Shown: piece by piece, positions 35,442 through 47,491 of the stretch
Numbering within the stretch: the stretch's first letter is position 1
How the letters are laid out: each line of letters begins with the position of its first letter
Origin: Selaginella tamariscina
Taxonomy: Eukaryota; Streptophyta; Lycopodiopsida; Selaginellales; Selaginellaceae
NCBI GenBank assembly: GCA_003024785.1
Contig: PUQB01000065.1
Coordinates: 453,050 to 517,049 of the forward strand
DNA length: 64,000 nt
Direction of reading: 5' to 3'
Notes under the pieces: model-generated
Told to the model about the DNA's origin: nothing
The model's input: the letters and a program-made list of their open reading frames with translations, nothing else
Databases searched by the model: none
Program-made: the position numbers and the translations under genes

Positions 35442-37746
35442 TTAAAGAGGGTTAGGATCCTGTGTGACAACCATCTCTACATCTGAAGACTTACTCGCAG
35501 CAACTTGCACAGCAAGAGCTTGAAAACTGGACTTGATGGCAGGTTCACCTGGAGCTGTCTCCACTATAGTTTGTACATGTAAAGAAGAAGCTGTCGACTT
35601 CTTCTTGGCCCTTGCATGGAGGCTGCTTAAGGCACTGTTTATCTCTTCACCAAATTTGAAGTGCTTCCCCATCTACAAGGCACGTGTGCGTGCGTGCGTG
35701 TCTGTGTGCGTGAGAGAGAGAGAGAGAGATAACATACCTGAGTCACAAGAGCATAGAGAGGGAGAGTACTGTAGCTGCATAAAACTTGTACAATGACACT
35801 GTATTGAGGGAAACCACATATTATAACCATAAAATACACACACAACCACTTACCCGATGACGAGGCGTGTGATTAAAAACCCAAGATTTTCCATGAAACA
35901 CGAATTAAAACCAAATGCAGCCTGAAAATAAATAAGTAAAAAAAAATAAAACATTACAAAATATATTTGTTACCCATATCCACACGAAGAAAGCAAGCTC
36001 AAAAGCATTCTGCAAATAAAAATATAAATAAATAAGATATTATAAGATTGTATATGCATCTCTCTCTCTCTTTACACACACACACACACTCTCTGTGTGT
36101 GTGTGTGTACATATATGTATATATATACCTGGAAGAGTATAAAGTGTAACAGGTAAAGAACCAGCTTCGGTTTGTTAAACCAGAAAAGCTCGTCCCGCAG
36201 ATTGAACACCAAGTTGGCTTGAGAGTTTTGTACCTCACCAATCTCCATTGCAAGAACCATTATGATATGTTGTAGCTTGGCCCCAACAATGAGCAACAGC
36301 TGTTCATATATACAGGTACGTATACGTGAGAGATGTGTGTATTACGTATAATACACATGTTGATGTATGTAGAAGGCGTACCCCCAATGGGAGAAAAGCA
36401 ATCCAGAAGTAAGTATGCCAACCATTTACGTTGAGGAGGAGAAATATGACGACAAATGCCCAAAGGTAGCCACTGTTTAAGAATATACTGCATTATAAAC
36501 GCACTAATGGAAAGAGATTCTTGCATTTATACCTTATACCCACAACCTTTTTAAAGTCATCCTCAAGAACACGTAGCACGTATTTGTGGAAGTCGAAATT
36601 GTGTTTCATATTGTGGTTCTGTACATATTACATCATCTGTCTCTCTCTCTCTCACACACACGCACACGCACACGCGCACGCGCACACACACACACACGGG
36701 TTACCCGAATGAAACCCATACGCAGTGTTTTATATTCTGCAGCGGTGACAGATCTTCCAAACTGCCTGAAGAAACAAACCTGTGTGACAACATAGATTAA
36801 AGGAAGCTGCGTTTACTGCTTGTGACTTACGTACTATCCAACTAAGAATACGTGATGATATCCACCGTGGATCCGCCTGTCTACGTAAGAACGTGGTTTG
36901 TCTACAAAAACTATCTGCAAAAGCTTGGTTTTTACACTCTGCGTGTGCGTGTGCGCGTGCGTGCTGTGTGTGTGTGTGTGAGTGAGAGAGAGAGAGAGAG
37001 AGAGAGTTACTGCTTTGAACTTGTTCCAGCTTTTCCCATGCATTCCAGCCATTCACCTGAAAAATATAAGGAGCATGTATGTGTGTACGCGTGCGTGCGA
37101 TATTGTATTGATTTACCTTGTATCTTCCTAGTACCAGAGTTAAGCAGCTGTATACGACGTGGACCACGGCCAGCACAAAGATGAATGTGTGGAGTTTATG
37201 TAAGCCTTCTTTGGAAACAAATGGGACCTTTCCCTGTGAAACAATCTACATCTCTCTCTCTCTGTCTGTCTCCCTCTCTCTCACACGCACGCACGCACGC
37301 ACGCACCTCACGGATGCACCGTGATGTTTTAGAAGCTTCTTCAGAGAGCAACCTTCTTAAGTGTTCTTCGTAAAACAAGAGCCGTCTCGAATGGCCTTGA
37401 CTTGTCTCATTGTTACGAGGCTTTCGATCGGCGTCTCTGCAAGGCAGCATATGATTGTGGAAGTTGTGAGGCATGCAAATACTGGCTATCAATGGCTGGA
37501 AAACCGTCAGTAAGAGTGAAATGAATCCCAGCAGCATAAGCTCTGTAATAAGAAAACATGATGAATACGTACAAACATAGCACACTTGTGCGTGCGTGTG
37601 TGTGTGTGAGAGAGAGAGAGAGTTTCCAGTCATATAAGGCCAATCATGTGTATATAAAAACGGACAGAAACGGCAGTTTGGAAATGTAGCTGAGAATGGT
37701 AAGCTAACTACTTGGAAATGCATGTTTATATGTACCTGCGTGCCTT

Positions 37747-37786
<40 letters not shown>

Positions 37787-37899
37787 TTTTCTGTCATTAT
37801 ATAAAAACGGACAGAAACGACAGTTTGAAAATGTAGTTGAGAATGGTAAACTACCATGAACTACTTGGAAATGCATGTTTATATGTACCTGCGTGCTTT

Positions 37900-37937
<38 letters not shown>

Positions 37938-38052
37938 TTTTCTGTCATATAAAGCTGTATATGGCAGCAGTTTGGAAATGTAACAGATGTAGCTGAGAAT
38001 GGTAAACTACTATGAACTACTTGGAAATACATGTTATATATGTACCTGCGTG

Positions 38053-38090
<38 letters not shown>

Positions 38091-38231
38091 TGGAGAGAGA
38101 GAGAGAGTTTTTTGTCATATAAAGCTGTATATAAAACGGACAGAAACGGCAGCAGTAACAGATGTAGCTGAGAATGGTAAAACTGTTATGAACTACTTGA
38201 AAATACATGTTTATATGTATCTGCGTGCCTT

Positions 38232-38270
<39 letters not shown>

Positions 38271-38460
38271 GTTTTCAGTCATATAAAGCCGGCTAACATA
38301 TGTGGTAAACTACTAAGAACTACTTGGAAATGCATGTTTATATGTAGCTGCATGCCTTTGTGTGTGCGTGCGTGCGTGTGTGTACCTTCTTTGATCTTGT
38401 CCAGTGCCTGGTTGAGAGATTTCTCACGATGGCTATTCAACCACTGCAAAACATTTCGAT

Positions 38461-38516
<56 letters not shown>

Positions 38517-38640
38517 CTTACTCTCCCGTGCAGTGAATTGCTCGCACAAGAGCGAAGGAAGCGAGAACAAATATAGAGCAAACTAGTGCAATTGCCCATG
38601 TTGGTGTGAGCTCTAAAGCTCCATACTCATTCTGCATCAT
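35442..38640 (-). CDS. MLO-family seven-transmembrane protein (MLO2 of this window)
   Basis: The ATG pair at 38640 opens MMQNEYGALELTPTWAIALV and the first membrane segment. Later exons encode the second membrane segment with LMLLGFISLLLTVFQPLI (37480-37545), HSRRLLFYEEHLRRLLSEE (37330-37390), KVPFVSKEGLHKLHTFIFVL (37170-37230) and VNGWNAWEKLEQ (37020-37060). A further exon has FNLRDELFWFNKPKLVLYLLHFILFQ-type sequence (36130-36220), then CSYSTLPLYALVTQ (35735-35780) and the calmodulin-binding tail starting MGKHFKFGEEINSALSSLHA (35672). Stop is at 35442. The gene appears complete with roughly 13 exons. It has the same order of MLO landmarks as MLO1 but a longer tail of about 76 residues. Confidence 0.9.
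37585..38385. repeat. Minisatellite of about 5 units inside an MLO2 intron
   Basis: A unit of 130-170 bp is repeated at about 37585, 37740, 37890, 38045 and 38222. Each unit holds CTACTTGGAAATGCATGTTT, ATATGTACCTGCGTG, a compound (TG)n(GA)n run, TTTTCTGTCATATAAA, CGGACAGAAACG and GTAGCTGAGAATGGTAA. All units lie in the intron between the first two MLO2 splice blocks. Confidence 0.88.
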
Positions 38641-38649
38641 TTTCTATTT

Positions 38650-39245
38650 TCCTGGGAAAATAAATGACAGAATATATATATGTGTGTGTGTGTGTGTGAA
38701 TTGGACGGTGTAAAGAAGAGCTTAAACAAAACTAATATATTATTTATAGTGCAAAAATAATTTTAAAGGATGAGAATGGAAAATAGAATAGTTATTCTTT
38801 TAGTTATTATAAATATTTGATGGGAGAATCAATGCTCTTAAAATGTATTCCACATACCTTTTGTACCACACATGCTTTTCACGGACTGGATTTATGACGT
38901 TAATGCATTGCTTACAGAGATAATATTTCATATTAGAAAGTAATATATCAAAGTTTAATTACAAGTTGAAACTCTCTAATCACAATTAATTAAGTTAATT
39001 ATTTTAAAGATTTTATATGCATTTAGAAGATATAAATTAAAAAGACTTTAGTTTTTAATATTTGTCAATTGATTAAGTTTTAATTAATTACCATTAACAC
39101 AAAAAGTCATAGGAGATATAATTTATCTATTAAGTCATTAATAATAAATTAATTAATAAAGTTGTAAATTAGCATATTTATTTTAAATAAATTATAAAAA
39201 TACATATCTACTTATGTATTAGAATAATATACATTGACTACTGAA
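38650..39245. other. AT-rich intergenic region
   Basis: This is the MLO2 promoter side and the PPR 3' flank. It holds a TG run (38680-38698) and otherwise A/T-rich DNA with no visible gene. Confidence 0.5.
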
Positions 39246-39248
39246 CGA

Positions 39249-40805
39249 TCAGAGATCTGACCTGAAGGACTCCATGTGCATATTGAGAGCTTTGAGCTTC
39301 TTGTTTATTTGCTTGGCCTCCATCCTCCTCGTCTCCTCACCACACTCCGAATCAGTCCACACTTGAGCTGCCCCACTTCCTTCTGTCACTCTTGCTCTCT
39401 ACCAAACCTCTTTCCTTCATCAGCTTCCTTACCCGGTCGAGATCATCCAGCAACCCCTCCCGAGCATAGAAGTAACACAGAAGAGTGTACGCACTGCACT
39501 CGTCCGGGTCCATCTCCATCACCTTCCTTGCTACTCTTACTCCGCGGTCTACATCCCATGTAATTTACATGCACCGAGCAGACTCCTCCACACGCACGCA
39601 TCAACCGGGAAGTTCATCTGTAAAACAAGCTGTTCTGCATCCTCAAGTCGCCCAGCTCTCCCCAGTACATCAACAACGCAGTAGTAATGCTCCTTACAAG
39701 GACTAACTCCATACTCCCTCATCAACAGTAGATACCTGCACGCCTGCTCCACAAACCCACCACGGTTGCAGGCTTGCAACACAGCCGAGAAGCTCACCCT
39801 GTTCGGTAAAACACTGCTTCTGCACATCTCACTAAACATCTCAAGAGCCTCCTGTACATGCCCATGTTCTGCATACACCGTAACCATGGTGTTCCACGAA
39901 ACCACGTTTTTGTCTTCGATTGCATCGAAGATCTCTCTAGCTTGCTCCAAGCAGGTGAATCGCGAGTAGAAATCAATCAGAGGGTTGCACACTACAGCTG
40001 AACTTCCATATCCGCAAGTAATCCGCTCATGAAGAGCCACACCATCCTGAAAACGAGTCACTGCCGGCAACACAGCACTGTAACTCATCCCGTCCGGTTG
40101 CATCCCTTCGACGTCAAGCTTACGGAACGTCTTCAAAGCCTTGTTGGTATGCCCGACTTGGGCATATGCTGCAATCATAGTGTTCCACGAAACCAGGCTC
40201 TTCTCACTGAGACATTCGAACAGATATCTTGCACGTCCGATGCATCCGCATTTCGCATACATGTTAAACACTGCAGTGGCCGCAACAGTGTCTCCGGCGA
40301 ATCCAGAAGCGACCACCCACTCGTCTATCTTCTTTCCCTCTGAAAGATTTTTCAGATTTGTGCATACGCCCAGGATCTCTATGAATGTGATCCTGTCCGG
40401 AGAAGCCTCACCGAGCTGGTTCATGAGCCAGAAGAGATGCAATGCCTCTGGGTTATGCCCATTCTGGGCATACGCTCTGATCATCAGAGTCCAAGAGAAG
40501 ACATTCCTTACTGCGATCTGATCAAACACCAATCTTGCGTCTTGTGGGCTGCCGCATTTGCCATACATTTGCACCAGAAGATTTGAGAGGTACCTGTCGT
40601 CGCCCTGCCCATGTTGTACAATGTGTTCGTGTATGCGTTTCCCTTGTGCTAGGCTTCGTGTTCTTCCGCATGAACTCAGGAGCAGCTCGTATGTACTGAA
40701 GCTAGCGCCACCGAGAAGCTCCTCAAGTCGATCTGGTAAGTCTGTTGTACTCTGCGAAGAATGCGTTTTCCATATCAAACAGGGCTCTCGGATTCCTGCC
40801 GCCAT
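39249..40805 (-). CDS. Pentatricopeptide repeat (PPR) protein, PLS/E type
   Basis: An intron-less frame begins at the ATG at 40805. It contains successive PPR motifs such as LSNLLVQMYGKCGSPQDARL, NVFSWTLMIRAYAQNGHNPE, VAATAVFNMYAKCGCIGRAR, SLVSWNTMIAAYAQVGHTNK and NVVSWNTMVTVYAEHGHVQE. It ends in an E-type region with HYYCVVDVLGRAGRLEDAEQ and VWRSLLGACKLHG. The current frame stops at 39549, but the next frame continues an E-motif (DPDECSAYTLLCYFYAREG) and then ends near 39249, so one G is probably missing at 39555-39557 and another base near 39370. PLS-class PPR proteins bind organellar RNA and often specify C-to-U editing sites. There is no DYW domain. Confidence 0.88.
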
Positions 40806-40887
40806 AGCCAGAGCAAAAACAAACGGTTTAGATTATGGCGAGCATTTTGAAGGCGGGTTAGGGTTTTTTTTTTGAAATTGGGGGAAG
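40806..40887. promoter_or_regulatory. Divergent promoter between PPR and coiled-coil genes
   Basis: Only 82 bp separate the PPR start (40805, -) and the next start (40888, +). The gap holds TTAGGGTTTTTTTT, a telo-box-like word. Confidence 0.6.
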
Positions 40888-42031
40888 ATGAGCAGCAGGA
40901 GGAGCCGCAGGAGGGCCGCTGCAGCTGCGCCATCGCCGGTCTGTGATCCAGACGCAGAGTCGCCGCTGATCGGAAGCTGTTCTCCGAAGAAGAATGCAGG
41001 CGATCTGTCGGATTTGAGGTCGTGGATGAATGATTCCCTCGAGAACCTGCGCGCTGATTCGGAGCAGATGGAGTCGGAAATCCTCAAGGAGCTGGAAGGC
41101 GGAAGCGCGAGGTTCAAGAAGCGCATGAAGGTAAAAATCGAAGTTTTCATGCATTTCGTGCAAATGAATCTCGTCTTTCTGAGAACAGCATAGTAAAAGT
41201 CGAAAAGTCGATGTCTGATGCAAGCATTTTGATTGAATCTCCCTGTTTCTTTGAGAATCACTTTGTAAAAGTCGAAAATTTGATGTACTCTTATCTTTAC
41301 GCACGGATGTCCCTTGTGAAAGGCATCGTTTCAAGTAAGTACTCAGGCCGTGCAGAGTAATTGCATCATGCACTCTAGTTAAATGCTGTATTTCTTATTT
41401 TAAAGTGCGCATTGTTATAAAAACTCGTTATGGAATGCAATATCTTATAAAAAGACTAACTTTTATAGACGGAACTGGAGTCATCTACTCGGCAAATGGA
41501 GGAGGCTAACCGTGCATGGAAGTCCTTTGCAGCAGACGTGGAAGAAGACATTCAGGACGTGCAGGTATCTGCTCTTGTCTACGTGCTTGTGCGTGTGGTT
41601 ATCTTAATTATAGTTGCTCGAGAAAATGATGTTTTACAACACGATCTTCATTTCTGCAGAGTACTTGCAAGGAATTCATTGCCAAGGCACAGGGTGGTAA
41701 GAGGCGTACATAACTTATATAATCGATATTTCTGTTACTGTAACAACATGTGTGTGTATATATATATAGAGAGAGAGAGAGAGTAATCATTATACAATAA
41801 TAATCATTACACTGACTTCGTGCTTCTCTCCTCAGCCGCGAAGTCATGCTGTGGCGAGCTCCTGAAGTCGTTTGAAAATCAGCTTGAAGGCCTTGTAACA
41901 AATACGTTCACTGATCAACAAGTCAGTCTGTTCTTCTTTGCATGATAAGAGTTTCAGTTGTAACAATGCAAGGTAAGCTGTAACATGTTTTTACTAATAC
42001 AAACACGTCTTCTTTCAGATGTGTGTGTGTA
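40888..42031 (+). CDS. Small basic/coiled-coil protein, unidentified
   Basis: Exon 1 (40888 to about 41130) encodes MSSRRSRRRAAAAAPSPV, then LRSWMNDSLENLRADSEQ and LEGGSARFKKRMK. Exon 2 (about 41470-41563) continues ELESSTRQMEEANRAWKSF and ADVEEDIQDVQ, exon 3 is short (STCKEFIAKAQG, about 41660-41697), and exon 4 (41836-41920) encodes SCCGELLKSFENQLEGLVTN. The protein is about 150 residues with a long heptad-like helix. A basic head plus a coiled coil with FKKR...ELE resembles SYCP3/ASY3-ASY4-like meiotic axis proteins, but I do not claim that identity. The end is unclear: either a stop soon after 41930, or a further tiny exon ending near 42031. Confidence 0.55.
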
Positions 42032-42683
42032 ATAGATTCAAATTTGGGTAATGAGTTATTCTATTTTGTTAATCTCGTCATACAATTACAGACATCAGAC
42101 GAACTCCTTATTTATTGTACTTCTGATGTATTTGTCACGTCGTTATTGGAATTATATAAGAAGACTTGTGTGTGGTGTGTGTGTGTGGTAGAATGTCATA
42201 CATCAACACAGAGATTCAGTCTTTTATTGTATTTTTTATATCCTCGGTTATATTACACATATGCACTCGTATTATCAATTATGTCATACTATTGAACACA
42301 TAGTTTATCTACGTGTGATGTATATGTGTATGTACATCCGTGGAACATGCATTTTAACAACACAGGGACAAGAAAAAAGGAAATGGTGGTTAATTAAAGA
42401 GAGTTGGTAGTTAAGCAGTTATGGTGGAAGTTAAACTACGACTCACGCGTCCGGTGTAGTACACCGCACCGACCGGTAAAGCATACCGCATGCGGAAGTC
42501 GGAGAATGCATGCTCCCCATCATGGCCATGATGACACATCATGTGGTGCACATGTTTATGATGCCTACAACCTCCTGATGTCCATGATGCATCATGATAT
42601 GCATCCATGGTGGATTGATGTAAATGCAGGTGTTTCCTTTACAGGGGGTAACGTGGAGGGAAAGGGTTGCAACATTCTTCATT

Positions 42684-42925
42684 CTGCTTCGCATTTCCTC
42701 GAGCTATGGCGGCCATGGTTAGGCGCTCGCTTGTCTGGAGATGATCTGCCGGCAAATTCAGCGAATTCCTGCATTTAGATCTCTAGGACGCAATCTTCTC
42801 GAGCTATGGCGCCGTGCGGCTTCAGGAACTCAGGCGCTCGCTTGTCTGGAGATGATCTGCCGGCGATTCTTTCTGCAACTTCATCCTCATGGTAAATCCT
42901 ATGAATTCCTGCTCTAGGACGCACT
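42684..42925. repeat. Imperfect direct repeat upstream of the 43-kb gene
   Basis: A block containing CGAGCTATGGCG, AGGCGCTCGCTTGTCTGGAG, ATGATCTGCCGGC, GAATTCCTGC and TCTAGGACGCA occurs twice, offset by about 110-125 bp. The second copy has an insertion of about 15 bases. Confidence 0.8.
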
Positions 42926-43129
42926 CTGCATCTTTCTAGGTCTTCCGATAGAGAATGCATATGTTTTCTCACAAAATCACATGAATCCGAAGCATAATCA
43001 CATGAATCTGGCAAAGCTGAAGATTTTACTGTCTTCTGAATCTTCCGATGCATATATTGCTTGCAGACATACTTAGTTCCTGGATAAATGTTTTAGAAAA
43101 GCACGAAATTCTCACATTATTTCTTACAG

Positions 43130-43938
43130 ATGGCATTCGTGGTGCTGGAGATCGCCTCATTACTATGGAGCCACCCGATTCTGACAGGGCTCGTAATACT
43201 ACTCTTCACCACGCCATTATTCCACATAGTACTCTTCTTCACGCCGCTACTCATGTCGACAGCACTCTGCGTGATCGCACTCATCAGCATCGGACCGCAA
43301 ATCGAGAAGATACGTGAAGAGAGGCAATTCAAGATGTCACTGAATGCAAGAAACGTGGCTCTGCCTGTCGAGAGGCCCGTAAACAGGTGCATGTTATTAG
43401 GCAAGGTAGACCTCAGAGACCTCCCATGCGTCTCGTTGGTGGTCCTGGAGGTCGGAGATGGTCTGACTGGGTTAAAGGGATCGAGATACACGGTCACACA
43501 GTATGGTTGTCCGAGAGCCATATCATGCGAGACATAGCCGAGGAGGGACTCAACTCGGACTTCTCACATGAACAGGATGGTGGTATTCCATTCACTGCTG
43601 AAGAGCCCCTTCCCAAAGGTGGTGCATTCATCTCAGACAACACACCCGAGGTGAAAACCGAGTCTGTGGAGGATGCTACAACTGAAGAACAGCAGTTGCA
43701 GATTGTTCCTAGTACAGAAACACAAGAAGAGAGTCAGGAGCTTGTGAAGATGGATCAAACACCTTGTTTGAGTCCTGAAGCTAACTACATGGAGTTCATC
43801 CCTGAGACGGCTTCACCCACTGAGAAGAAGAGGAAGAAGGCGCCATGGTTTAGACGGAGGAGGATACCGTGCTTATCGAAAGCACTCGGACAACTCCGGG
43901 AGAAGATATGCAACCAGCTTCGTAGGATCTTCTGTTGA
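43130..43938 (+). CDS. Membrane protein with charged, Glu/Lys-rich C-terminus, unidentified
   Basis: The ATG at 43130 gives MAFVVLEIASLLWSHPILTG, then two adjacent membrane segments ending in PLLMSTALCVIALISIG. The rest reads best in another frame from about 43320: EAIQDVTECKKRGSACREAR, GGRRWSDWVKGIEIHGHTVW, many Glu/Thr residues, a basic run with KKRKKAPWFRRRRIPCLSK, and the end at 43938. One base is probably missing in the GA-rich stretch at 43312-43325. It is a paralogue of 24084-24690. The two close N-terminal membrane segments and basic C-terminus suggest a hairpin membrane anchor; the function is unknown to me. An upstream exon may lie in the 42.6-42.9 kb repeats. Confidence 0.6.
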
Positions 43939-43944
43939 CAAAAC

Positions 43945-44760
43945 GGGGGTGCAAGACAAGACCGTCGGGGAACACAGGGGCGCGAAAATGGGAGTCTTCG
44001 ATCATTGGTACGTGTTATTGTCTTGTGTTATATATCTTAATGCGTACTCGTAGCTGGGGTATATTACATAGATCATAGAGTAGGATTCTTTTGGGATTAT
44101 GTGCTTCAGGGCACTCCTGAGAGCATGGGTTTATAGAAATGATGTGGAGGGGGGGGAGGATATATATATACATATAAAATATGAGAGGTACAGCACATAA
44201 GTAGACTTTGTTGGCCCACATTACATGGCTGAGGCACATGACAAGGATTTGTTTGAATATATTTTTATATTGGGATTTGAACTCTGTTGTGTTGTGAGTC
44301 TACTTGTTGCATTTAAGGCATGAGGGGGGATGATGTTGAGGATTTGATTATATAATATAAATCTGAAGGAGACATTTGACAAAAAAAATAAATAATCAGG
44401 TGATATTCTTTTTAGTCATTATTAAATGTTTAATGAGGAATCGTCCTCATTTGAAATTCTGTGCCTGGCTTTGTTGTCGTAGGCTTTTATTTATTGAAAT
44501 CTGTAAGTGGTAATCAATACTGGTATATTCTAGAATAGTTTAGTATATACTAGGAATACCAAGTCTGTTTTTTGACCTTATCCTCCCGTTGAAAAAAAGA
44601 AAAACATATAATTATTTAACTTATATAACTTATCAAAAGAAAATATAGAATTATATGAAATGTTTTACACTGGTTGCATGTAATAAAAATATATTTTCAT
44701 GTGAATGTCTGTAGCAATATATTAATCAAATATTAGTCTGTATTCTTCATGCGAGTTCGA
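43945..44760. other. Intergenic region, no gene seen
   Basis: This is the 3' flank of the membrane-protein gene followed by AT-rich DNA. The last 120 bp (from about 44640) match the 3' flank of MLO5 at 54690-54790, so the duplicated MLO block begins here. Confidence 0.55.
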
Positions 44761-44764
44761 TCTC

Positions 44765-45170
44765 CTATGAAGTAGCTGCAGCCACGGTTGTCTTGCGTTT
44801 ATTACTCATCTGTATTAAATCTATGACAATCTCTCTCTCTCTCTCTCTCTTCTCTCTCTATATATATGTATATATATGTATGTATGGTATTTATTTGTAC
44901 CACCCACACACCTCATAAGTGCATACAATGGCAATGTTCTGTAGCTGCTAAGGACGAGCATAATTACCCTGTGGAGATAATACACACATTATGCTAACTT
45001 AAACATATTAATGTAGATGTTAAACATACCCGATTACCAAGCGTGCAATTCCAAAATTAACCCTGTCCCTGAAGCAGGAACGGAAACCAAATTGTATATA
45101 CAAAAGTATTTAATTAGTTTTTTCTTTACACTCCTCGTGTGTGTGTGTGTGTGTGCGCGTGTGCATGTGT

Positions 45171-45210
<40 letters not shown>

Positions 45211-46134
45211 TAACTTACCCAAAGCGACGGAGAAGGCAAGTTCAAATGCATTCTGCAAAAGTGAAAATATTGTATGATTAGTTAATGAATGATAGTTGTG
45301 ACTATATTAATATATTACCTGAAATAATATGAAATGAAGAAAATAGATAACTAATCTTGGCTTTTTGAACCAAAAAAGATCGTCACGTAGATAAACTACC
45401 ACATTCTTTGCACTTTTCTGTTCTTCAGCAATCTCAAGGGCAAGCTCCACTATTACATGGTGTAGTTTGCAACCAATTATAAGCAATAACTGCAAACAAG
45501 ACATTGTTGTGTGTGTGTGCGTGTGCGTGTGTGTGTATGTGCGCGTGTGTCGACTATATGAAACAAGAAGTTATACCGTCAATGGTATAAATCCGATCCA
45601 AAAGTCTGTAAATGTATATAATATAAATAAAGAAAATAAAACTATAATTACCATGTACATTAAGAAGAACATATATCACAAGAGAAAAGCACTGCATGAT
45701 TAACGCACATTAGAAATAAAATATCAATTAATTAAGCGATTAAATAATTTTGTAATAATATTTATTCCCACAACTTTCTTAAAGTCGTCTTCGACAGCAC
45801 GAAGGATGTATTCGTTTAAATCAAAATTGTTTCTCAGCTTGTGAATCTGTTAAGTATGAGTGATTATGTTAAAATAATTTTAACCTGATATGTAGAAGTT
45901 GCCTAATAATAAATTTATTAATGTTAATTAAGTTTTCCCATAAAATCATAACTTATATTAATGCTTAAGAGTACCTGAATAAAGCTACGGCGAAGAGTCC
46001 TATATTCTGTGTATGTAACCCCACGGAACTGCCCAATAAATGAAAACTGGAATTAACAAATTACCTTAATTAATTATATATAGAGAGAGATATATAAATA
46101 TATATAGATATACATACATACATACACACACATG

Positions 46135-46189
<55 letters not shown>

Positions 46190-47328
46190 GTGTGTGTGTG
46201 TTGTGTTTTAAAACATTATATTAAGTATGATCACTTCACTTACTATCCAGCTAACGAATGTAGACGTGTGCCGCGCGTGTTTTCCAAAAACGAGCTTGTG
46301 TTTTGAGTGGGTTCTCTACAGCTGCACATCAAAGCTTATATGAGGTGCGTGCGTGCGTGCGTGCGTGGTTGTGGTGTGGTGTGTGAGAGAGAGAGAGAGA
46401 GACATATATTACATATATGGCATGTTGTTTTTATTGATTACCAGGGGTGTCCTGTGCAAATTCAGACTGTGCTCTTTTTCCCAGGTATTCCACCCATGTA
46501 CCTGTAATGGTGTGTGTGTGCGTGTGTGTTGATATATTTAAATTCTTTATACACTGTTGCTGGCTAATAACAAGACAATGCAACTGTATGCAATGTGTCC
46601 AATAGCCAAAATAAAGATGAAGATGTGTAGCTGATGAACACCATGGGCAGAAATGAAAGGTACTTTACCCTGAAAACATTGTACACTAAAGTAATTATCA
46701 AGTTTTAATAAATTTATACTCTTAATAAAGCATATTTATATTAAACATTAATTAATTGATATTAACATATTTAACCTTGCTATAGCATTTTGAAGGTGCA
46801 CTTTCTCCACCAGCTAGAATCCTTCTGGTGTGTTCTTCCATAAACATTAGCCTTCTTGAATGTGAGTTGAGGTGAAGCTCTTCTGCTTTGTTAGCCTTAC
46901 AAGGCATTTGTGCAGTAAAGGTCGCTGGCATGCATATCTTGCTTAGAGATGACTGTAGCACAGTCATTAACAAAGAAATGAATCCCAGTAGGATAAGTTC
47001 TACAAATATATATGTTAAAAGCATAGAACTAGGAATATAAATTTCTTATACATCAATAACATAATGTACCGTCTTTCATCTTCTCTAATGCTTGACTGAG
47101 CGATTTCTCTGGTCTCTTTCTCACCCACTGGAATGTTGTACGCTGTGCTCTTAGTTATTACTCGAATTAAGATCGCATTATTATGTAAATATTAATTACC
47201 TTCCCAAGAAAGTGAATTCCTCGCTCCAGTACGAGTGAAATCACGATGAGAAGCAGGTACACAAGCGCCCATGTCATTGTGACCTCCAGAGAGCCACTGT
47301 TCAAGTCTTTGTTACTCTGTCCTGCCAT
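44765..47328 (-). pseudogene. MLO-family copy MLO3, probably decaying
   Basis: The start at 47328 gives MAGQSNKDLNSGSLEVTMTW with the first membrane segment. Exons align one-to-one with MLO4: SHSRRLMFMEEHTRRILAGG (46800-46870), YLRDDLFWFKKPRLVIYFLH (about 45330-45400) and LRTLPLYALM-like sequence near 44925-44950. Compared with MLO4 it has deletions at exon edges near 45600, 45665 and 45768, and at the donor of the last intron (44909-44912), where CCAG and most of the intron are gone. Its last exon keeps only KRKTTVAAATS and then a TAG at 44765, where other copies have a Gln codon. These are larger changes than the single-base breaks elsewhere, so a real pseudogene is likely. Confidence 0.7.
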
Positions 47329-47334
47329 GAACAA

Positions 47335-47449
47335 CACCACCTTCAAAGCCAGACGTATTTCATACGTCTGGATATTATATCAGACGTATTTAATACGTTA
47401 ATATATACGTCAGAACGTCAGATGCTGACATATATATATGAATATAAAA

Positions 47450-47491
<42 letters not shown>

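Noticed and set aside
37196-38032. Long minus-strand reading frame with repeated SLSLSHTHTH segments
   Set aside because: It is a translation of GT/GA microsatellites in the MLO2 intron minisatellite. Only the short parts overlapping real MLO2 exons are coding.
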